From: Varibaculum vaginae | Lineage (GTDB): Bacteria > Actinomycetota > Actinomycetes > Actinomycetales > Actinomycetaceae | Direction of reading: 5' to 3' | NCBI RefSeq assembly: GCF_900604285.1 | Contig: NZ_UWNY01000002.1 | Span: forward strand, 345,818 to 409,817 | DNA length: 64,000 bases | Shown: in pieces, positions 1 to 10,055 of the stretch | Layout of the letters: every line of letters begins with the position of its first letter | Numbering within the stretch: position 1 is the first letter of the stretch | Made by a program: the position numbers and the translations under genes | The notes under the pieces: model-generated | Told to the model about the DNA's origin: nothing | Seen by the model: the letters and a program-made list of their open reading frames with translations, nothing else | Database searches by the model: none

Positions 1-78
1 ATCGTGGATAATACCGCGCAATTGCATTTAGAGGAAGCTAAAAAAGCCCCGCTAACCTCGCTGTCTCGTGCCCGCTAG
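1..78 (+). CDS. 3' end of an unidentified gene
   Basis: Frame 1 is open from the first base of the window to a TAG at 76-78 and encodes a 25-residue tail ending in LSRAR. The tail is hydrophilic, with a Glu/Lys-rich helix-like stretch. The start and most of the protein lie outside the window, so I cannot assign a family. The following 139 bases hold no other convincing gene. The reading could also be a chance open frame. Confidence 0.4.
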   Translation: MVDNTAQLHLEEAKKAPLTSLSRAR

Positions 79-205
79 GGTACCTATCTTTTTCTGCCGG
101 AGCGAAAACTATCCTCAGGGTATTGATAGTGTCCCCCGCTGCGGGGAGTGCCTCACAAAAGGGCGCCTTCGGAAAGCCGATAGCTACCTGGAAAGGATGA
201 CCCCC

Positions 206-211
206 TAAACT
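206..211 (+). promoter_or_regulatory. -10 element, leaderless parE
   Basis: TAAACT matches the actinobacterial -10 consensus TANNNT and ends exactly six bases before the GTG at 218. Transcription starting about seven bases after the -10 would begin on the start codon, so no 5' leader and no ribosome binding site would be needed. No good -35 was found. Confidence 0.6.
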
Positions 212-217
212 AGGGGG

Positions 218-2344
218 GTGGCACTTAAGACGAAATCGGATTACACCGCCCGGCACCTGTCGGTACTAGAAGGGCTCGACGCAGTTCGCAAGCGTCCCGG
301 TATGTATATCGGATCCACCGACCACCGTGGGCTGATGCACTGCCTCTGGGAAATTATCGACAACTCGGTCGATGAGGCTCTGGAGGGCTATTGTGACCAG
401 ATTGAGGTCACTATCGGCGATGACCATTCGGTATCAGTTTCAGACAATGGTCGCGGTATCCCAGTAGATGAAGTCCCCGGGGTGGGGTTATCTGGGGTGG
501 AGGTCGTCTATACCAAGTTGCATGCGGGCGGAAAGTTCGGCACCGGCTCCTATGGGGCAGCGGGCGGCCTACATGGGGTGGGAGCCTCGGTAGTAAATGC
601 TCTTTCTGCCCGCCTAGATGTGCAGGTAGATCGGGGCGGGAAAACTTATCAAATGTCTTTTCTGCGCGGAGAACCGGGGGAATTTGATGACAGCAAATCC
701 CGTACCCCTACCTCGCCGTTTAAGCCCTTCACCAAAGAATCCAAACTAAAAGTGGTAGGGAAAGCCCCTCAGAAAAAGACCGGGACTCGGGTGCGTTTTT
801 GGGCTGATTTTCAGATTTTCCCCAAAAGTGCGTCCACCGGATTCTCTTGGGAACATCTACTAGAGCGGGCACGCCAAACCGCATTCTTAGTGCCGGGACT
901 AACCATTATTTGTCGCGATGAACGTCCTGATCAGCCCCTAGAAGAATCTTTCAAAGCCGAGGGCGGAACCGAAGACTTCGTAGATTTCCTCGCCCCCGAT
1001 CAAGCAATCGTAGACACCTGGTGTATCCGTGACCAGCGCACCTACAGTGAAACCGTACAACAGCTAGACCAGAAAACTGGACATTTACGTCCGGTTGAAG
1101 TGGAACGTACCTGCGATATTGATATTGCTCTGCGTTGGGGTAACGGTTATGAAACCGTCGAACGGTCTTTTGTGAATATCGTGGCTACCCCCATGGGAGG
1201 CACCCACATAATGGGTTTCGAAAACGCCTTGGTGCGGGTGCTGCGCAGCCAGATTGATAAAAATAAGAAATCGAAGCGCCTGAAGCTTAGCCAAAAAGAA
1301 GCCAAGATCAGAATCGAAAAAGAGGACGTGATGGCGGGGCTGACCGCGGTGGTGACTGTGCGGCTGCCTGAACCCCAATTCGAGGGACAGACTAAGGAAG
1401 TGTTAGGGACTCCCCAAGTGCGCCAGGCAGTCTCTAGTGCCGTCGCCAAATGGCTGGAAAAGAAGTTTTCTTCCTCGAAACGTGACGACAAACAGCAAGT
1501 ATTCTCCCTGATGGAAAAGGTAGTAGGGGAGATGCGGGCGCGAGTGAGTGCCCGCCATCAAAAAGAGATTTCTCGGCGGAAGAATGCTCTGGAAACCTCC
1601 TCACTGCCGGCAAAACTAGCAGATTGTCGCTCCAATAAAGTTGAGGATTGCGAATTATTTATTGTGGAGGGTGACTCGGCACTAGGCACCGCCAAACAGG
1701 CGCGCTCCGCAGATTTTCAGGCGCTACTGCCGATTCGTGGAAAAATTTTGAACACTCAAAAGGCATCGACATCCGATATGCTTTCTAACGCCGAATGCGC
1801 GGCGATTATTCAAGTTATTGGAGCAGGCTCGGGACGTAGTTTCGATCTGGATTCTGCCCGGTACGGCAAAGTAATTATGATGACCGATGCCGATGTTGAT
1901 GGCGCTCATATTCGCACCTTGCTGCTCACCTTGTTCTTCCGCTATATGCGTCCCCTAATCGCTGCCGGGAGGGTCTATGCGGCAGTCCCTCCGCTGCATC
2001 GGATTGAAATTCCCGCGCAAGGGCGGAAAAATAAAGAAATCATTTACACCTATTCCGAAGATGAGCTACATGAGCGCCTCCGTGCTCTGGCTAAAAGCGG
2101 ACGCAAATACAAAGAGCCTATTCAGCGTTATAAGGGTTTGGGAGAGATGGATGCCTCGCAGTTGGCAGAAACTACGATGCAGCGCGGAAAACGCACTCTG
2201 CGGCAAATAACTTTTGCCGACGAGGCCGCGTTACAGCAGGCCGAAAATATTTTCGAATTGCTGATGGGGTCGACGGTCGCTCCCCGCCGGGAGTTTATCG
2301 TGGCTGGTGCTGACCAGCTGGCAGCCGAACAAATAGATGCTTAG
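218..2344 (+). CDS. parE: DNA topoisomerase IV subunit B
   Basis: ATPase subunit of topoisomerase IV, which decatenates replicated chromosomes with ParC in the cytoplasm. The GHKL ATPase domain is N-terminal: N-box EIIDNSVDEAL around residue 45, DNGRGIP at 76-82 and the lid motif GGLHGVG at 116-122. The TOPRIM metal motifs follow, EGDSALG near residue 484 and DADVDGAH near 557, with PIRGKILN between them and the conserved QRYKGLGEM near the C-terminus. The length of 708 aa is typical of actinobacterial ParE. The start codon is GTG, and the product begins like other ParE proteins (YTARHLSVLEGLDAVRKRPG). A -10 six bases upstream suggests a leaderless mRNA. GyrB is the alternative name, but pairing with the nearby 859-aa ParC supports ParE. 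Confidence 0.93.
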   Translation: MALKTKSDYTARHLSVLEGLDAVRKRPGMYIGSTDHRGLMHCLWEIIDNSVDEALEGYCDQIEVTIGDDHSVSVSDNGRGIPVDEVPGVGLSGVEVVYTKLHAGGKFGTGSYGAAGGLHGVGASVVNALSARLDVQVDRGGKTYQMSFLRGEPGEFDDSKSRTPTSPFKPFTKESKLKVVGKAPQKKTGTRVRFWADFQIFPKSASTGFSWEHLLERARQTAFLVPGLTIICRDERPDQPLEESFKAEGGTEDFVDFLAPDQAIVDTWCIRDQRTYSETVQQLDQKTGHLRPVEVERTCDIDIALRWGNGYETVERSFVNIVATPMGGTHIMGFENALVRVLRSQIDKNKKSKRLKLSQKEAKIRIEKEDVMAGLTAVVTVRLPEPQFEGQTKEVLGTPQVRQAVSSAVAKWLEKKFSSSKRDDKQQVFSLMEKVVGEMRARVSARHQKEISRRKNALETSSLPAKLADCRSNKVEDCELFIVEGDSALGTAKQARSADFQALLPIRGKILNTQKASTSDMLSNAECAAIIQVIGAGSGRSFDLDSARYGKVIMMTDADVDGAHIRTLLLTLFFRYMRPLIAAGRVYAAVPPLHRIEIPAQGRKNKEIIYTYSEDELHERLRALAKSGRKYKEPIQRYKGLGEMDASQLAETTMQRGKRTLRQITFADEAALQQAENIFELLMGSTVAPRREFIVAGADQLAAEQIDA

Positions 2345-2372
2345 CGGTTTCAGTTTGCCGCTTTGCCCCCAT

Positions 2373-2378
2373 TAAGAT
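2373..2378 (+). promoter_or_regulatory. -10 element, leaderless acetyltransferase gene
   Basis: TAAGAT ends six bases before the ATG at 2385. No purine-rich ribosome binding site lies in that gap, so the downstream mRNA is likely leaderless. It lies in the 40-bp gap after parE and would give the acetyltransferase pair its own promoter. Confidence 0.6.
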
Positions 2379-2384
2379 AAAGAT

Positions 2385-3473
2385 ATGTCAACTCTGCGCG
2401 AACGGTTAGGAAGCCTACCAGCTGCCCCGGTACCCCCGGTTCATCTCGGGTTGTATTGGCGTCCTTCGCGTGAAACTGACTCCTGGAAAATCCGGGAACT
2501 GATTCATTTAACTGAACAGCATTCCCATCCTGCACGCCCCACTTCTGAGGGGGAAATTACTCGCTTAACCCAGGCGCTTAGCGATCCGGAACTGCAAGAT
2601 TGTTTGATTGGACTAGATTCGCGGGGAAATTTGGCGGCTTTTGGGTCGGTCACTTTGCAGCCGGATGAAAAAAACTATGCCCGCGCAGATCTCTTCGCAG
2701 TTACTGCCGAGCATTGGCGGGGACGTGGAATTGGTCGTGCTCTGCTGGCCTGGCAGGATGTACGTGCCCGGGAACTAATGTTGGGGTACTACGGAAAGGA
2801 TTATGACCGTCCTGCCCAAATCCGTAATGTGGTGGATGAGCGTGCCGGGGATCGGCGAAGGCTCTACGTGGCTGCTGGATTTTCAGCTCAGCGCACCATT
2901 AAGGTTTTTTCTCACCGCCTAGATTCTGCTGATATTGCTGTCTTGGAAACAAAAGTTCCCACCAAAGATGTGCGGGTTATATCTGCCCGCCGTCTCTCTC
3001 CCGATCAGTGGGAAGAGATTAAAGCCTTACACGTTGCCAATTCTGCTCGCCTATATGCTGATAAAGGGGATGCGTCGCGCTGGTGGGGGCGGGTGCTGTC
3101 AAACTTGGCTCCTGACTTGTCCTTTGTAGCTGTATCCATGAACTCTGGTCGGGTACTTGCCTATTGCCTGGTGGTTTATCGGGATCTATGTCAAAGTAGT
3201 TGCCTGGAAAGCGAGGGGGCATCCGAAGAAATAATTACCACAGTAGCGGTAGATATTTTTGGGGATGATCGCCGCAATGCAGATGAGCACGGTGTAGATT
3301 TTGCAGTATTAAAGCAGGTGCTTTCGCAGGTGCTCGTGGCTTGTGCGCGTTCAGGTTATGAACAGGTATTTGCCGAAGATAACTATCCAACACTGGGGGA
3401 TCTCTCTAAAGTATGTGGAGACTGCGGTTTTAAACTGGCGGGCGCACGCATGATTTATACGGTGGAACTGTAA
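2385..3473 (+). CDS. GNAT family N-acetyltransferase, two-domain
   Basis: Predicted acetyl-CoA-dependent N-acetyltransferase of 362 aa, about twice the length of a single GNAT fold. The acetyl-CoA loop WRGRGIGRALL is visible near residues 111-121 in the N-terminal half. The C-terminal half (about 190-362) looks like a second, more diverged GNAT domain ending in a GFKLAGARMIYTVEL-type strand. Substrate cannot be told from sequence. It is co-transcribed with the next gene, sharing one base in TAATG. The two proteins resemble each other in layout, suggesting an old tandem duplication. Confidence 0.8.
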   Translation: MSTLRERLGSLPAAPVPPVHLGLYWRPSRETDSWKIRELIHLTEQHSHPARPTSEGEITRLTQALSDPELQDCLIGLDSRGNLAAFGSVTLQPDEKNYARADLFAVTAEHWRGRGIGRALLAWQDVRARELMLGYYGKDYDRPAQIRNVVDERAGDRRRLYVAAGFSAQRTIKVFSHRLDSADIAVLETKVPTKDVRVISARRLSPDQWEEIKALHVANSARLYADKGDASRWWGRVLSNLAPDLSFVAVSMNSGRVLAYCLVVYRDLCQSSCLESEGASEEIITTVAVDIFGDDRRNADEHGVDFAVLKQVLSQVLVACARSGYEQVFAEDNYPTLGDLSKVCGDCGFKLAGARMIYTVEL

Positions 3474-4477
3474 TGAGCGGGCAGGAATGGTCGCTGCCAG
3501 AGGACACTGGAAAATATACCTGGCGTAATCTGGGGCCTGATAACGTGCCGGAAATGGGGAGCCTAATCCACCGGATTGAAGAATTTGACAATCCCCCCTT
3601 TAGAACCGCGATTTCTGAGGTTGAAGAGTTTTTTGCGGCACCGTCGCGCTGGCGCACCATTGGGGCTTTTGGCTCGGAAAATAACCTGGTTGCTTATGCT
3701 CAGGTTCGTCCGCGTCTGCTGGTGAACGAAGTGGTCTGCGAAGGTGGGGTGGATCCGCGTTATCGTGGCCAGGGATTAGGGCGAACCTCGATTGCTTGGC
3801 AGCGTGATCAGGCGCGTGCTCTCTTAGATCATGCTCGTCCTGGACGCGTCCTATTCTATGTGGAAGATATTGCCCCGGATGTCTCAGCGTTATTGCTGGA
3901 AGCCGGATATCAGCAAACTGCCTCTTTCGTGGATGTTTCCCGGGATTTGAATGATCCGATAAAACTACCGGAGCTGCCGTACCCCTTTCAAATTGTGGCC
4001 TGGAACCAGGAATTAGATGAAATGCTGCGGCATACTTTGAATCGGATTCTGCAAGATCGCAATCCCGATCCTGGATACAGCGCGGAAGATTGGGCTACTC
4101 GCCGGGGAGCTTTTACCCCAGATTGTTCTTTTGTGGCGTTAGATAAAACTACTGATCGTTCGCAGATTGCCGGTTTTGCGCTTTCTTCTATATATCGCCA
4201 AGACTGGAAAGCGGTGGGAAATCGCCAAGGTTATATTGACCTGCTGGGGTTATTGCCTGGGTGGGAAAATGCCGCCATCCTTCAGTCATTAATTGCTGCG
4301 GTATTGAAAGCATTTAATAAGCGGGGGTTCGCCACCACCGGAGCGCTCCTACCAGAGGCAGCTGATGCTTTTACCCGGCGTCTATTCTTGGAGGCCGGAT
4401 TTAAAGTTACCGGAACTTCAACCCAATATGCGATTGAGACTCCCGTATCTCTAACGGGCAATAACCACCTTGACTAG
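3473..4477 (+). CDS. GNAT family N-acetyltransferase, two-domain
   Basis: Second tandem double-GNAT protein, 334 aa. The N-terminal acetyl-CoA loop RYRGQGLGRTS lies near residues 97-107. The C-terminal half (about 175-330) has the GNAT-like pattern of an LGLLPG strand, then a long helix, then GFATTGALLPEA. Its ATG overlaps the stop of the upstream gene by one base, so the two are translationally coupled. It ends 36 bases before the convergent parC stop. The substrate is unknown. Paired double-GNAT proteins may work as a hetero-oligomer or on related substrates, but that is inference. Confidence 0.78.
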   Translation: MSGQEWSLPEDTGKYTWRNLGPDNVPEMGSLIHRIEEFDNPPFRTAISEVEEFFAAPSRWRTIGAFGSENNLVAYAQVRPRLLVNEVVCEGGVDPRYRGQGLGRTSIAWQRDQARALLDHARPGRVLFYVEDIAPDVSALLLEAGYQQTASFVDVSRDLNDPIKLPELPYPFQIVAWNQELDEMLRHTLNRILQDRNPDPGYSAEDWATRRGAFTPDCSFVALDKTTDRSQIAGFALSSIYRQDWKAVGNRQGYIDLLGLLPGWENAAILQSLIAAVLKAFNKRGFATTGALLPEAADAFTRRLFLEAGFKVTGTSTQYAIETPVSLTGNNHLD

Positions 4478-4513
4478 GGGCTCTGCTGATTCCTAGCCGA
4501 AGCAATAGCGTCC

Positions 4514-7093
4514 CTATCCTAGGTAATAAATCTGTCGCTTTAGCGTACTACCAGAAGCATCCCGCTTATCAGTTTGCTCAGGTAATGACAGGGGAGATCC
4601 ATCTTTGGTGAGGGCGCGTGGCGGGTTAGCGGTAATGGCCGCTAGGGACAGTCTACTTTCACCTTTTAGGAAGCGTTGACAGCGTACTCCCTGTCCGGCG
4701 CGTCCCTTCTGGGGGTATTGCAGCAAAGGAGTGACTTTCGCACTGGTCTGTCCGCTACCTGGTTCAGAAGAAGAAATACCAGCAACCGTTACTACCAGGG
4801 AAGACTCTAGGTTTTCAGCATCAACCAAAGCGGCCGCAATTATCTGATCCTCGGAGCCAAGTTTCATCCCACAAATTCCCTGACCAGAGCGGCCTTGAGG
4901 ACGTACCTTATCAGCCGGGGTGCGTAGCAGTTGCGCGGCCGAAGAAATCAGCACGAAAGTGCTGTCATCGCTGCCGCTGCCGGCTGCTACTACCTTGTCA
5001 CCAGCTTCCAAAGTGATTATCGGATAAGAATCTTGAGTAGCCAGCACCTGGGGACGAATCCGTTTAATTACCCCGTCTGCGGTTGCTGCCCACCAAATGG
5101 GTCCGTCCTCATCCAGGGGAACTAGTCCTATGACTTCCTCGCCCTCGTCTAGATTGAGCAGTCGCGAGATTGGGGGAGTACCCCGCAATGAGGGAGCTGC
5201 CGCCGAGCGCACCAACGCTGGTACTTCCAGGGCGGTGAGTTTATATAGCATTCCCCGGGAGCTAATTGCACCCACCTGGCCACGAGCGGTGGTGGGAGCA
5301 GTGGAAATAATCGTATCCCAAGGTTCACGCCCTCCCTCGGTAGTTAAAGGCTCGTGTCCAGCAAACCGTGCCACCAGGCCACCCGCCCCTAAAGTGACGG
5401 TTGCCGGCTCATCGGGAATCTCCAGCGGTGCATCTTGTTCTGCCGCCAACTGCGCGGCTCCTTCTTCCGCTAGCAGCAGCGTACGCCGCGAATCCGAACG
5501 TTTTTGCGCCACTTCCCGCAACTCGCTAACGACCAGCTCTTGGCGTTTTTCTCGGGAGGCAATTAATGCTTCCAACTCCGCGATTTCTTCGGTTAATCGG
5601 TCGCGTTCTGTCTCTAATTCCAGGCGAGAAAACTTAGTTAACCTGCGCAGTTGTAGGGATAAAATATGTTCAGATTGTACTTCATCTAAGTCGAAGGCCT
5701 CTATTAAGCGCGCTTTCGCTTGGGTGGCATCCTCGGAGGCACGAATAATCTGAATAACGTCATCAATATCGAGAACAGCGATTAGCAGTCCTTGCACCAA
5801 ATGCAAGCGTTCTTGTCGTTTGCGTAGGCGATACTGGCTGCGGCGCATCACGATTTCCATTCGGTGATCCAGGAACACCTGCAGCATTTCTTTTAAACCT
5901 AAGGTGCGCGGCTGTCCATTGACCAGAGCCACCGCGTTAATCCCGAAAGAATCCTCCATCGGGGTGTGCTTAAAGAGAGCGGCGCGCACAGCCTCGGGAT
6001 TAAAACCGGATTTCACCTCAATTACTAGACGCATATCGTGGTCTCGGTCTGTTAAGTTAGTGACCGCAGAAATGCCTTTTATCCTGCCCTTTTGAACCCC
6101 GTCTTTGATTTTTTCAATCACTTTTTCGGGGCCAATCATATAGGGTAGTTCGGTAACTACAATCCCCATTTTGCGGGCAGTAACCCGCTCAATCGAAGTT
6201 TTGGCGCGAGTGCGGAAGATTCCCCTTCCGGTTTCATAGGCTTGGCGAATACCATCCAAGCCCACAATGATTCCGCCTCCCGGCAAATCAGGACCGGGTA
6301 TAAAACGCATTAAATCTTCTACAGTGGCCTCGGGGTTTTCTAGCAGATGAATCGCTCCCGCCACCGTTTCCCCCAAGTTATGAGGAGGAATATAGGTCGC
6401 CATACCCACCGCAATCCCATTAGCGCCATTAACTAACAGGTTAGGGAACGCGCCCGGAAGCACCGCCGGCTGCATGAACTGATTATCGTAGTTAGGGACA
6501 AAATCTACTACGTCCTCATCTAGATTTGAGACCATATCTTGCGCAGCAGGAGCCATCCGCACTTCCGTATAGCGCGCCGCCGCCGGGCCGTCATCTAGGG
6601 AACCAAAGTTTCCGTGTCCATCCACCAGCGGCATTCGCAGATTAAAGTCTTGTGCCAGGCGCACAATTGCGTCATAGATAGCACTATCTCCGTGGGGGTG
6701 GAGCTTACCCATGACTTCCCCGACAACGCGTGAGCTTTTTACATGCCCTTTGTTCGGCCAAAGTCCCATTTCGCTCATCATATAGACGATGCGCCGTTGC
6801 ACCGGCTTGAGACCGTCTCGGGCATCCGGCAACGCACGCGCATAAATTACCGAATAGGCGTATTCCAGGAAGGAAGTGCGCATCTCTTCTGAGACGTCGA
6901 TATGGGTGATGTGTTCTTGGGGAATTTCATTTTCCGAAGGTCTCGGATTTTTCCTTTTGGGGCTCGCAGAAACCTTTACCGTGGCAGTACTTGCACCTTC
7001 GTTCATAGCTTTCGGTTGGTCGACTTCGCCACTAGCAGGAATAGCTGTAGAAAACAGGTCAGGCTGACGGGGTTCATTCGACTTTTTACTCAC
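4514..7093 (-). CDS. parC: DNA topoisomerase IV subunit A
   Basis: DNA breakage-reunion subunit partnering ParE. After a ~55-residue disordered lead, the winged-helix/tower domain shows [12 protein letters not shown] (99-110), [10 protein letters not shown] (132-141) and the catalytic tyrosine in [10 protein letters not shown] (Tyr175). The quinolone-determining positions hold Ser137 and Asp141, the residues usual in susceptible enzymes. A coiled coil lies around 460-540. The C-terminal beta-pinwheel repeats include [13 protein letters not shown] and GRAGQGVRC. Length 859 aa. The start is GTG with an AAGAAG Shine-Dalgarno sequence. It is convergent with the GNAT pair rather than directly following parE. 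A GyrA identity is possible but less likely given the ParE neighbour. Confidence 0.92.
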   Translation of the reverse strand: MSKKSNEPRQPDLFSTAIPASGEVDQPKAMNEGASTATVKVSASPKRKNPRPSENEIPQEHITHIDVSEEMRTSFLEYAYSVIYARALPDARDGLKPVQRRIVYMMSEMGLWPNKGHVKSSRVVGEVMGKLHPHGDSAIYDAIVRLAQDFNLRMPLVDGHGNFGSLDDGPAAARYTEVRMAPAAQDMVSNLDEDVVDFVPNYDNQFMQPAVLPGAFPNLLVNGANGIAVGMATYIPPHNLGETVAGAIHLLENPEATVEDLMRFIPGPDLPGGGIIVGLDGIRQAYETGRGIFRTRAKTSIERVTARKMGIVVTELPYMIGPEKVIEKIKDGVQKGRIKGISAVTNLTDRDHDMRLVIEVKSGFNPEAVRAALFKHTPMEDSFGINAVALVNGQPRTLGLKEMLQVFLDHRMEIVMRRSQYRLRKRQERLHLVQGLLIAVLDIDDVIQIIRASEDATQAKARLIEAFDLDEVQSEHILSLQLRRLTKFSRLELETERDRLTEEIAELEALIASREKRQELVVSELREVAQKRSDSRRTLLLAEEGAAQLAAEQDAPLEIPDEPATVTLGAGGLVARFAGHEPLTTEGGREPWDTIISTAPTTARGQVGAISSRGMLYKLTALEVPALVRSAAAPSLRGTPPISRLLNLDEGEEVIGLVPLDEDGPIWWAATADGVIKRIRPQVLATQDSYPIITLEAGDKVVAAGSGSDDSTFVLISSAAQLLRTPADKVRPQGRSGQGICGMKLGSEDQIIAAALVDAENLESSLVVTVAGISSSEPGSGQTSAKVTPLLQYPQKGRAGQGVRCQRFLKGESRLSLAAITANPPRALTKDGSPLSLPEQTDKRDASGSTLKRQIYYLG

Positions 7094-7160
7094 CTTCTTA
7101 TCAAAGCAAAAAACTTAGCTCTAGTCAGATTCGGCTCGCGGATATGAGAACATAAGAGGT

Positions 7161-8330
7161 ATGAGTCACCGGGAAAAAACATTGTCTGGAATGCGAATTT
7201 GGGATATTTTACCCACCGCTTTTGGGGCGCTTCATTGGCAGGAGGAGACTAAGTTTTCTTCAATATTTCGCCAACTAATGGGGGAAGGTAAGCGGCGGTT
7301 ATGCCTAGTGGCGATAGATGGTATGGGGCAGCAGTTGCTTATGTCTAGGCGGGGGCATATTCCTTTTATGCGTCCTTACCTGAAGCAGGCAGAGGACGCC
7401 TGGGGACAACCAGTTAGAACCTGCGTGCCTTCCACCACGGTGGCTGCTCTCTCTAGTCTGCATACGGGACTTTCCCCCGCCGAAACTGGGATGTTGGGAT
7501 ATCAGTGTTGGGATCCGGTGGCTAGACGTGTCCTCAACCTGATTACTTTTGAGGGTTTTAGCCGCTCGACGCGTTCCTGGAGTGACCAGCCCACTTATTT
7601 TACTCGTGCCCGTCAGCGAGATCTTAAAACCCAGGCATTGGTTCCTCCCGATTTTGTGGGCTCTAGACTTAGCGAAATTACTTTACGAGATGCCAGCCTT
7701 AAGATATCCACGGAACTTGCCCAGCGTTGTTCTCACGCCCTACAGGCCTTTAAGCAAGGTGCCGATTATGTTTATTTATACTGGTCGCAGCTTGATCACT
7801 GGGGGCATAATCACGGCTGGTCGCATCCCTTATGGTTGCAAGAATTAGAGACTGTTGACCGGGCATTATCTGAGTTACGTGCCCGGTTACCAAAAGATGT
7901 TGTCCTGGTGATAACCGCAGATCACGGGATGGTAAACGTTACTTCGGAAACCACTATAGATTTGGCTGCCTCTAAGCTTTCCTCCCAGGTAGCTACAGTT
8001 TCAGGGGAGCCGCGTGCCCTCCAGGTTCATCTTAAAGAGCAGTATCTAGGGGAGGAGCCTGCCGGCAATCGCACCCGAAATCTTCCTAAAGCTCAGGTGC
8101 TTGCTATGTGGAAAAAACTGGTTGCTGAACGTGGCCAGGTAATAGCAGACTACCGCCGGGTTTACGGGGAAATTTGCGATCCTAATCGCATCGGCGATTT
8201 CACTATTTTCGCAAAAGAAAACTACCAGTTCGTGGATTCCCGCTTTCAGAGCCACGGGGTTTTAAAAATGGTGGGGGTACATGGTTCTTTAACCAAGGCA
8301 GAGATGGAAATCCCCTTGATTATTGTCTAG
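7161..8330 (+). CDS. Alkaline-phosphatase superfamily phosphodiesterase
   Basis: Type I phosphodiesterase/nucleotide pyrophosphatase family member, 389 aa. The metal-binding and nucleophile pattern of the superfamily is present: LVAIDGMG near residue 50, the Thr nucleophile region PSTTVAALSSLHTG near 95-107, WSQLDHWGHNHGW near 213-225 and ITADHGM near 252-258. It probably hydrolyses a phosphodiester or pyrophosphate; the substrate is unknown. No signal peptide is seen, so it is likely cytoplasmic. It diverges from parC across 67 bp and converges with sepH. The ATG is preceded by AGAGG. Confidence 0.85.
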   Translation: MSHREKTLSGMRIWDILPTAFGALHWQEETKFSSIFRQLMGEGKRRLCLVAIDGMGQQLLMSRRGHIPFMRPYLKQAEDAWGQPVRTCVPSTTVAALSSLHTGLSPAETGMLGYQCWDPVARRVLNLITFEGFSRSTRSWSDQPTYFTRARQRDLKTQALVPPDFVGSRLSEITLRDASLKISTELAQRCSHALQAFKQGADYVYLYWSQLDHWGHNHGWSHPLWLQELETVDRALSELRARLPKDVVLVITADHGMVNVTSETTIDLAASKLSSQVATVSGEPRALQVHLKEQYLGEEPAGNRTRNLPKAQVLAMWKKLVAERGQVIADYRRVYGEICDPNRIGDFTIFAKENYQFVDSRFQSHGVLKMVGVHGSLTKAEMEIPLIIV

Positions 8331-8354
8331 AGAGAGCGTACCGCCGGTTTAGCG

Positions 8355-9575
8355 CTAGCGCGGTTTGGTTCCAAATACGATATCATCCCAGCTGGGAATG
8401 GATTTTCGTCCAGATCTGCGATGCTTGCCCTTGGATTTAGAAACGTTATCCCGCGAGGCAAGGACAGTTTTATCGTTGTCCTCAACATTTTCCATCCCGG
8501 GCAAGACTGGCGCACTGTTAATTTCTTCTCCAGCTGGAGGCGGGGGTGCTGGGCGAGAAGGGGGATCCGGTTCATTCGTACTGTCAATAGGGGTTCGTCG
8601 AGTCAAATCCAGATTTAGCGCTTCGGTTTCGGACAATGTACCGGTAAAGGTAGGTTCAGGGGAGTCCCAGATTTCGTCGGAAGAGTGCTCAGCTAACCCG
8701 GGGTGGTAAGGAGATTCAGAGGTAACCGGAATCCTGCTATCGGGTTTGCCATGTAAGGAAACTATTTCTGCCTGCTTTTTTAAGGTATCTTCCGGCAGGG
8801 AATCGCTGAACTTTCCCTCCTCAAAACTGGCAAGTTCTTCCAGCTCATCAGGGTCTTCCGTAAGTTGCATATCAGGAGTTGCGTCCCTTTTTCCTCGCGC
8901 AGCTGCCAGTGCATCTAAGAGCGCATCGGTACCGGTATCTGGCTTTTCCGGAGGGGTGGGTTGTGGTGAAGGAAGAGGGAAAAACTCTTCAAAACTAGAT
9001 ACTTTGGAGGCTGGTTGGGAAGATTCGGTTAGCCAGATAGCTTCTTGGTCAAGTGCACTAACCGTGGAGGCTCCTGGCTCCATATTCCAGCGAGCAGTAA
9101 GATCCCGGGCGTCCTGGGTGAAAGTCAGAATAATTTCCCAAGGGCCTTTCCCTCCGCGAACCGCGTCCCAACGCAGAGAATCTGCGGAAACTCCACGTGC
9201 TGCTAGACGGTCAATAACTAATTCACCCAAGTGAGGAGAATCTGATTCCCCTCCCACCTGGCAGGCTTGCGCCAAGTTTGCGGCGTGGCGACGCTCGGCC
9301 AAAATCGGGGTTGCATAGCGGCTTACCTTGTCTTCTGGAATCTCGAACTTGTCTGCGATTTCACTGATAGTGCTGCCAGCGCGTAATAGGGCTTGAATCT
9401 TGCGAGGTGGAACTGTTTTTTTAGGAGTTTGAATCGCCTCTAGATTGGGGCGCTCGGGACGTACAGCATCACGTAACTCCTGGGTAATTGCCAAGGCATA
9501 GCGGGTGCCTTCCTCGTCGTTGAGAATCAGCTGATTACCATCTGGGTGCAATCCCAACAGCTCTAGGTCTTTCAT
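8355..9575 (-). CDS. sepH: Cell division protein SepH
   Basis: SepH (DUF3071) is an actinobacterial FtsZ-binding protein that stimulates Z-ring assembly. The N-terminal signature MKDLELLGLHPDG is followed by a helix-turn-helix-like segment (about residues 55-90, with AGSTISEIADKFEIPEDKVSRY split across it). The remaining ~240 residues are acidic, proline-rich and probably disordered, ending in a basic KGKHRRSGRKS patch before the conserved-looking SIPSWDDIVFG tail. GGAGGAAT provides a strong ribosome binding site before the ATG. It diverges from the DUF4193 gene. Length 406 aa is in the normal range. Confidence 0.88.
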   Translation of the reverse strand: MKDLELLGLHPDGNQLILNDEEGTRYALAITQELRDAVRPERPNLEAIQTPKKTVPPRKIQALLRAGSTISEIADKFEIPEDKVSRYATPILAERRHAANLAQACQVGGESDSPHLGELVIDRLAARGVSADSLRWDAVRGGKGPWEIILTFTQDARDLTARWNMEPGASTVSALDQEAIWLTESSQPASKVSSFEEFFPLPSPQPTPPEKPDTGTDALLDALAAARGKRDATPDMQLTEDPDELEELASFEEGKFSDSLPEDTLKKQAEIVSLHGKPDSRIPVTSESPYHPGLAEHSSDEIWDSPEPTFTGTLSETEALNLDLTRRTPIDSTNEPDPPSRPAPPPPAGEEINSAPVLPGMENVEDNDKTVLASRDNVSKSKGKHRRSGRKSIPSWDDIVFGTKPR

Positions 9576-9743
9576 ATTCCTCCGTTCCCTTGCTTCGAGA
9601 TTGCCACGTTAGCGGTGAATTTTTGACTATTAGCCGCGGTGTGTCTGTCGTATCTAGCATTTTAGGGCTTGAAGTGTTAATATCCCCGCGTCTATTGTTT
9701 ATTTAACCGAAGACCAAATTATCGCTTTAAGAAGGGACGAACC

Positions 9744-10046
9744 GTGGCAACAGATTATGACGCCCCCCGTAAAAATGAAGAGGAAGTCGAACAGGATTCT
9801 CTAGAAGAGCTGAAGGCTCGTCGTGCGGAGGCCAGTGGATCCTCCGAAGTCGATGAGGACGAAAATGCAGCTGCAGAGGATTTTGAGCTTCCCGGAGCCG
9901 ATTTATCCGGTGAGGAACTTTCTGTTCAGGTGATTCCGGCACAAGATGATGAATTCACTTGCTCGGTTTGTTTCCTAGTTCAGCACCGCTCTCGCCTGGC
10001 GGGAGCAGTTGACGGCAAACCGGTTTGCCGCGACTGCGCCGAATAG
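9744..10046 (+). CDS. DUF4193 family zinc-ribbon-like protein
   Basis: Small acidic protein of 100 aa belonging to the actinobacterial DUF4193 family, whose function is unknown. It begins MATDYDAPRK, is followed by an acidic low-complexity centre, and closes with two CxxC knuckles (TCSVCF and VCRDCAE) that could bind zinc. The start is GTG, preceded by GAAGGGA. It is divergent from sepH over about 170 bp that must carry both promoters. In many actinobacteria this gene is followed by DUF3093 and dut; here DUF3710 follows within 10 bp. Confidence 0.85.
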   Translation: MATDYDAPRKNEEEVEQDSLEELKARRAEASGSSEVDEDENAAAEDFELPGADLSGEELSVQVIPAQDDEFTCSVCFLVQHRSRLAGAVDGKPVCRDCAE

Positions 10047-10049
10047 ATT
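10044..10049 (+). promoter_or_regulatory. -10 element, leaderless DUF3710 gene
   Basis: TAGATT overlaps the TAG stop of the preceding gene and ends six bases before the ATG at 10056. The six intervening bases contain no ribosome binding site. This suggests internal, leaderless transcription of the downstream run. Confidence 0.5.
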
Positions 10050-10055
10050 GGCGTT

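Noticed and set aside
197-208. Three-codon ORF ATG ACC CCC TAA behind GGAAAGG before parE
   Set aside because: It could be a regulatory mini-ORF, but the TAAACT at 206-211 fits a leaderless parE promoter, which would leave this ORF outside the transcript.
5097-5753. 218-aa plus-strand ORF inside parC
   Set aside because: It is a Ser/Arg-rich antisense shadow of the highly conserved parC coding strand.
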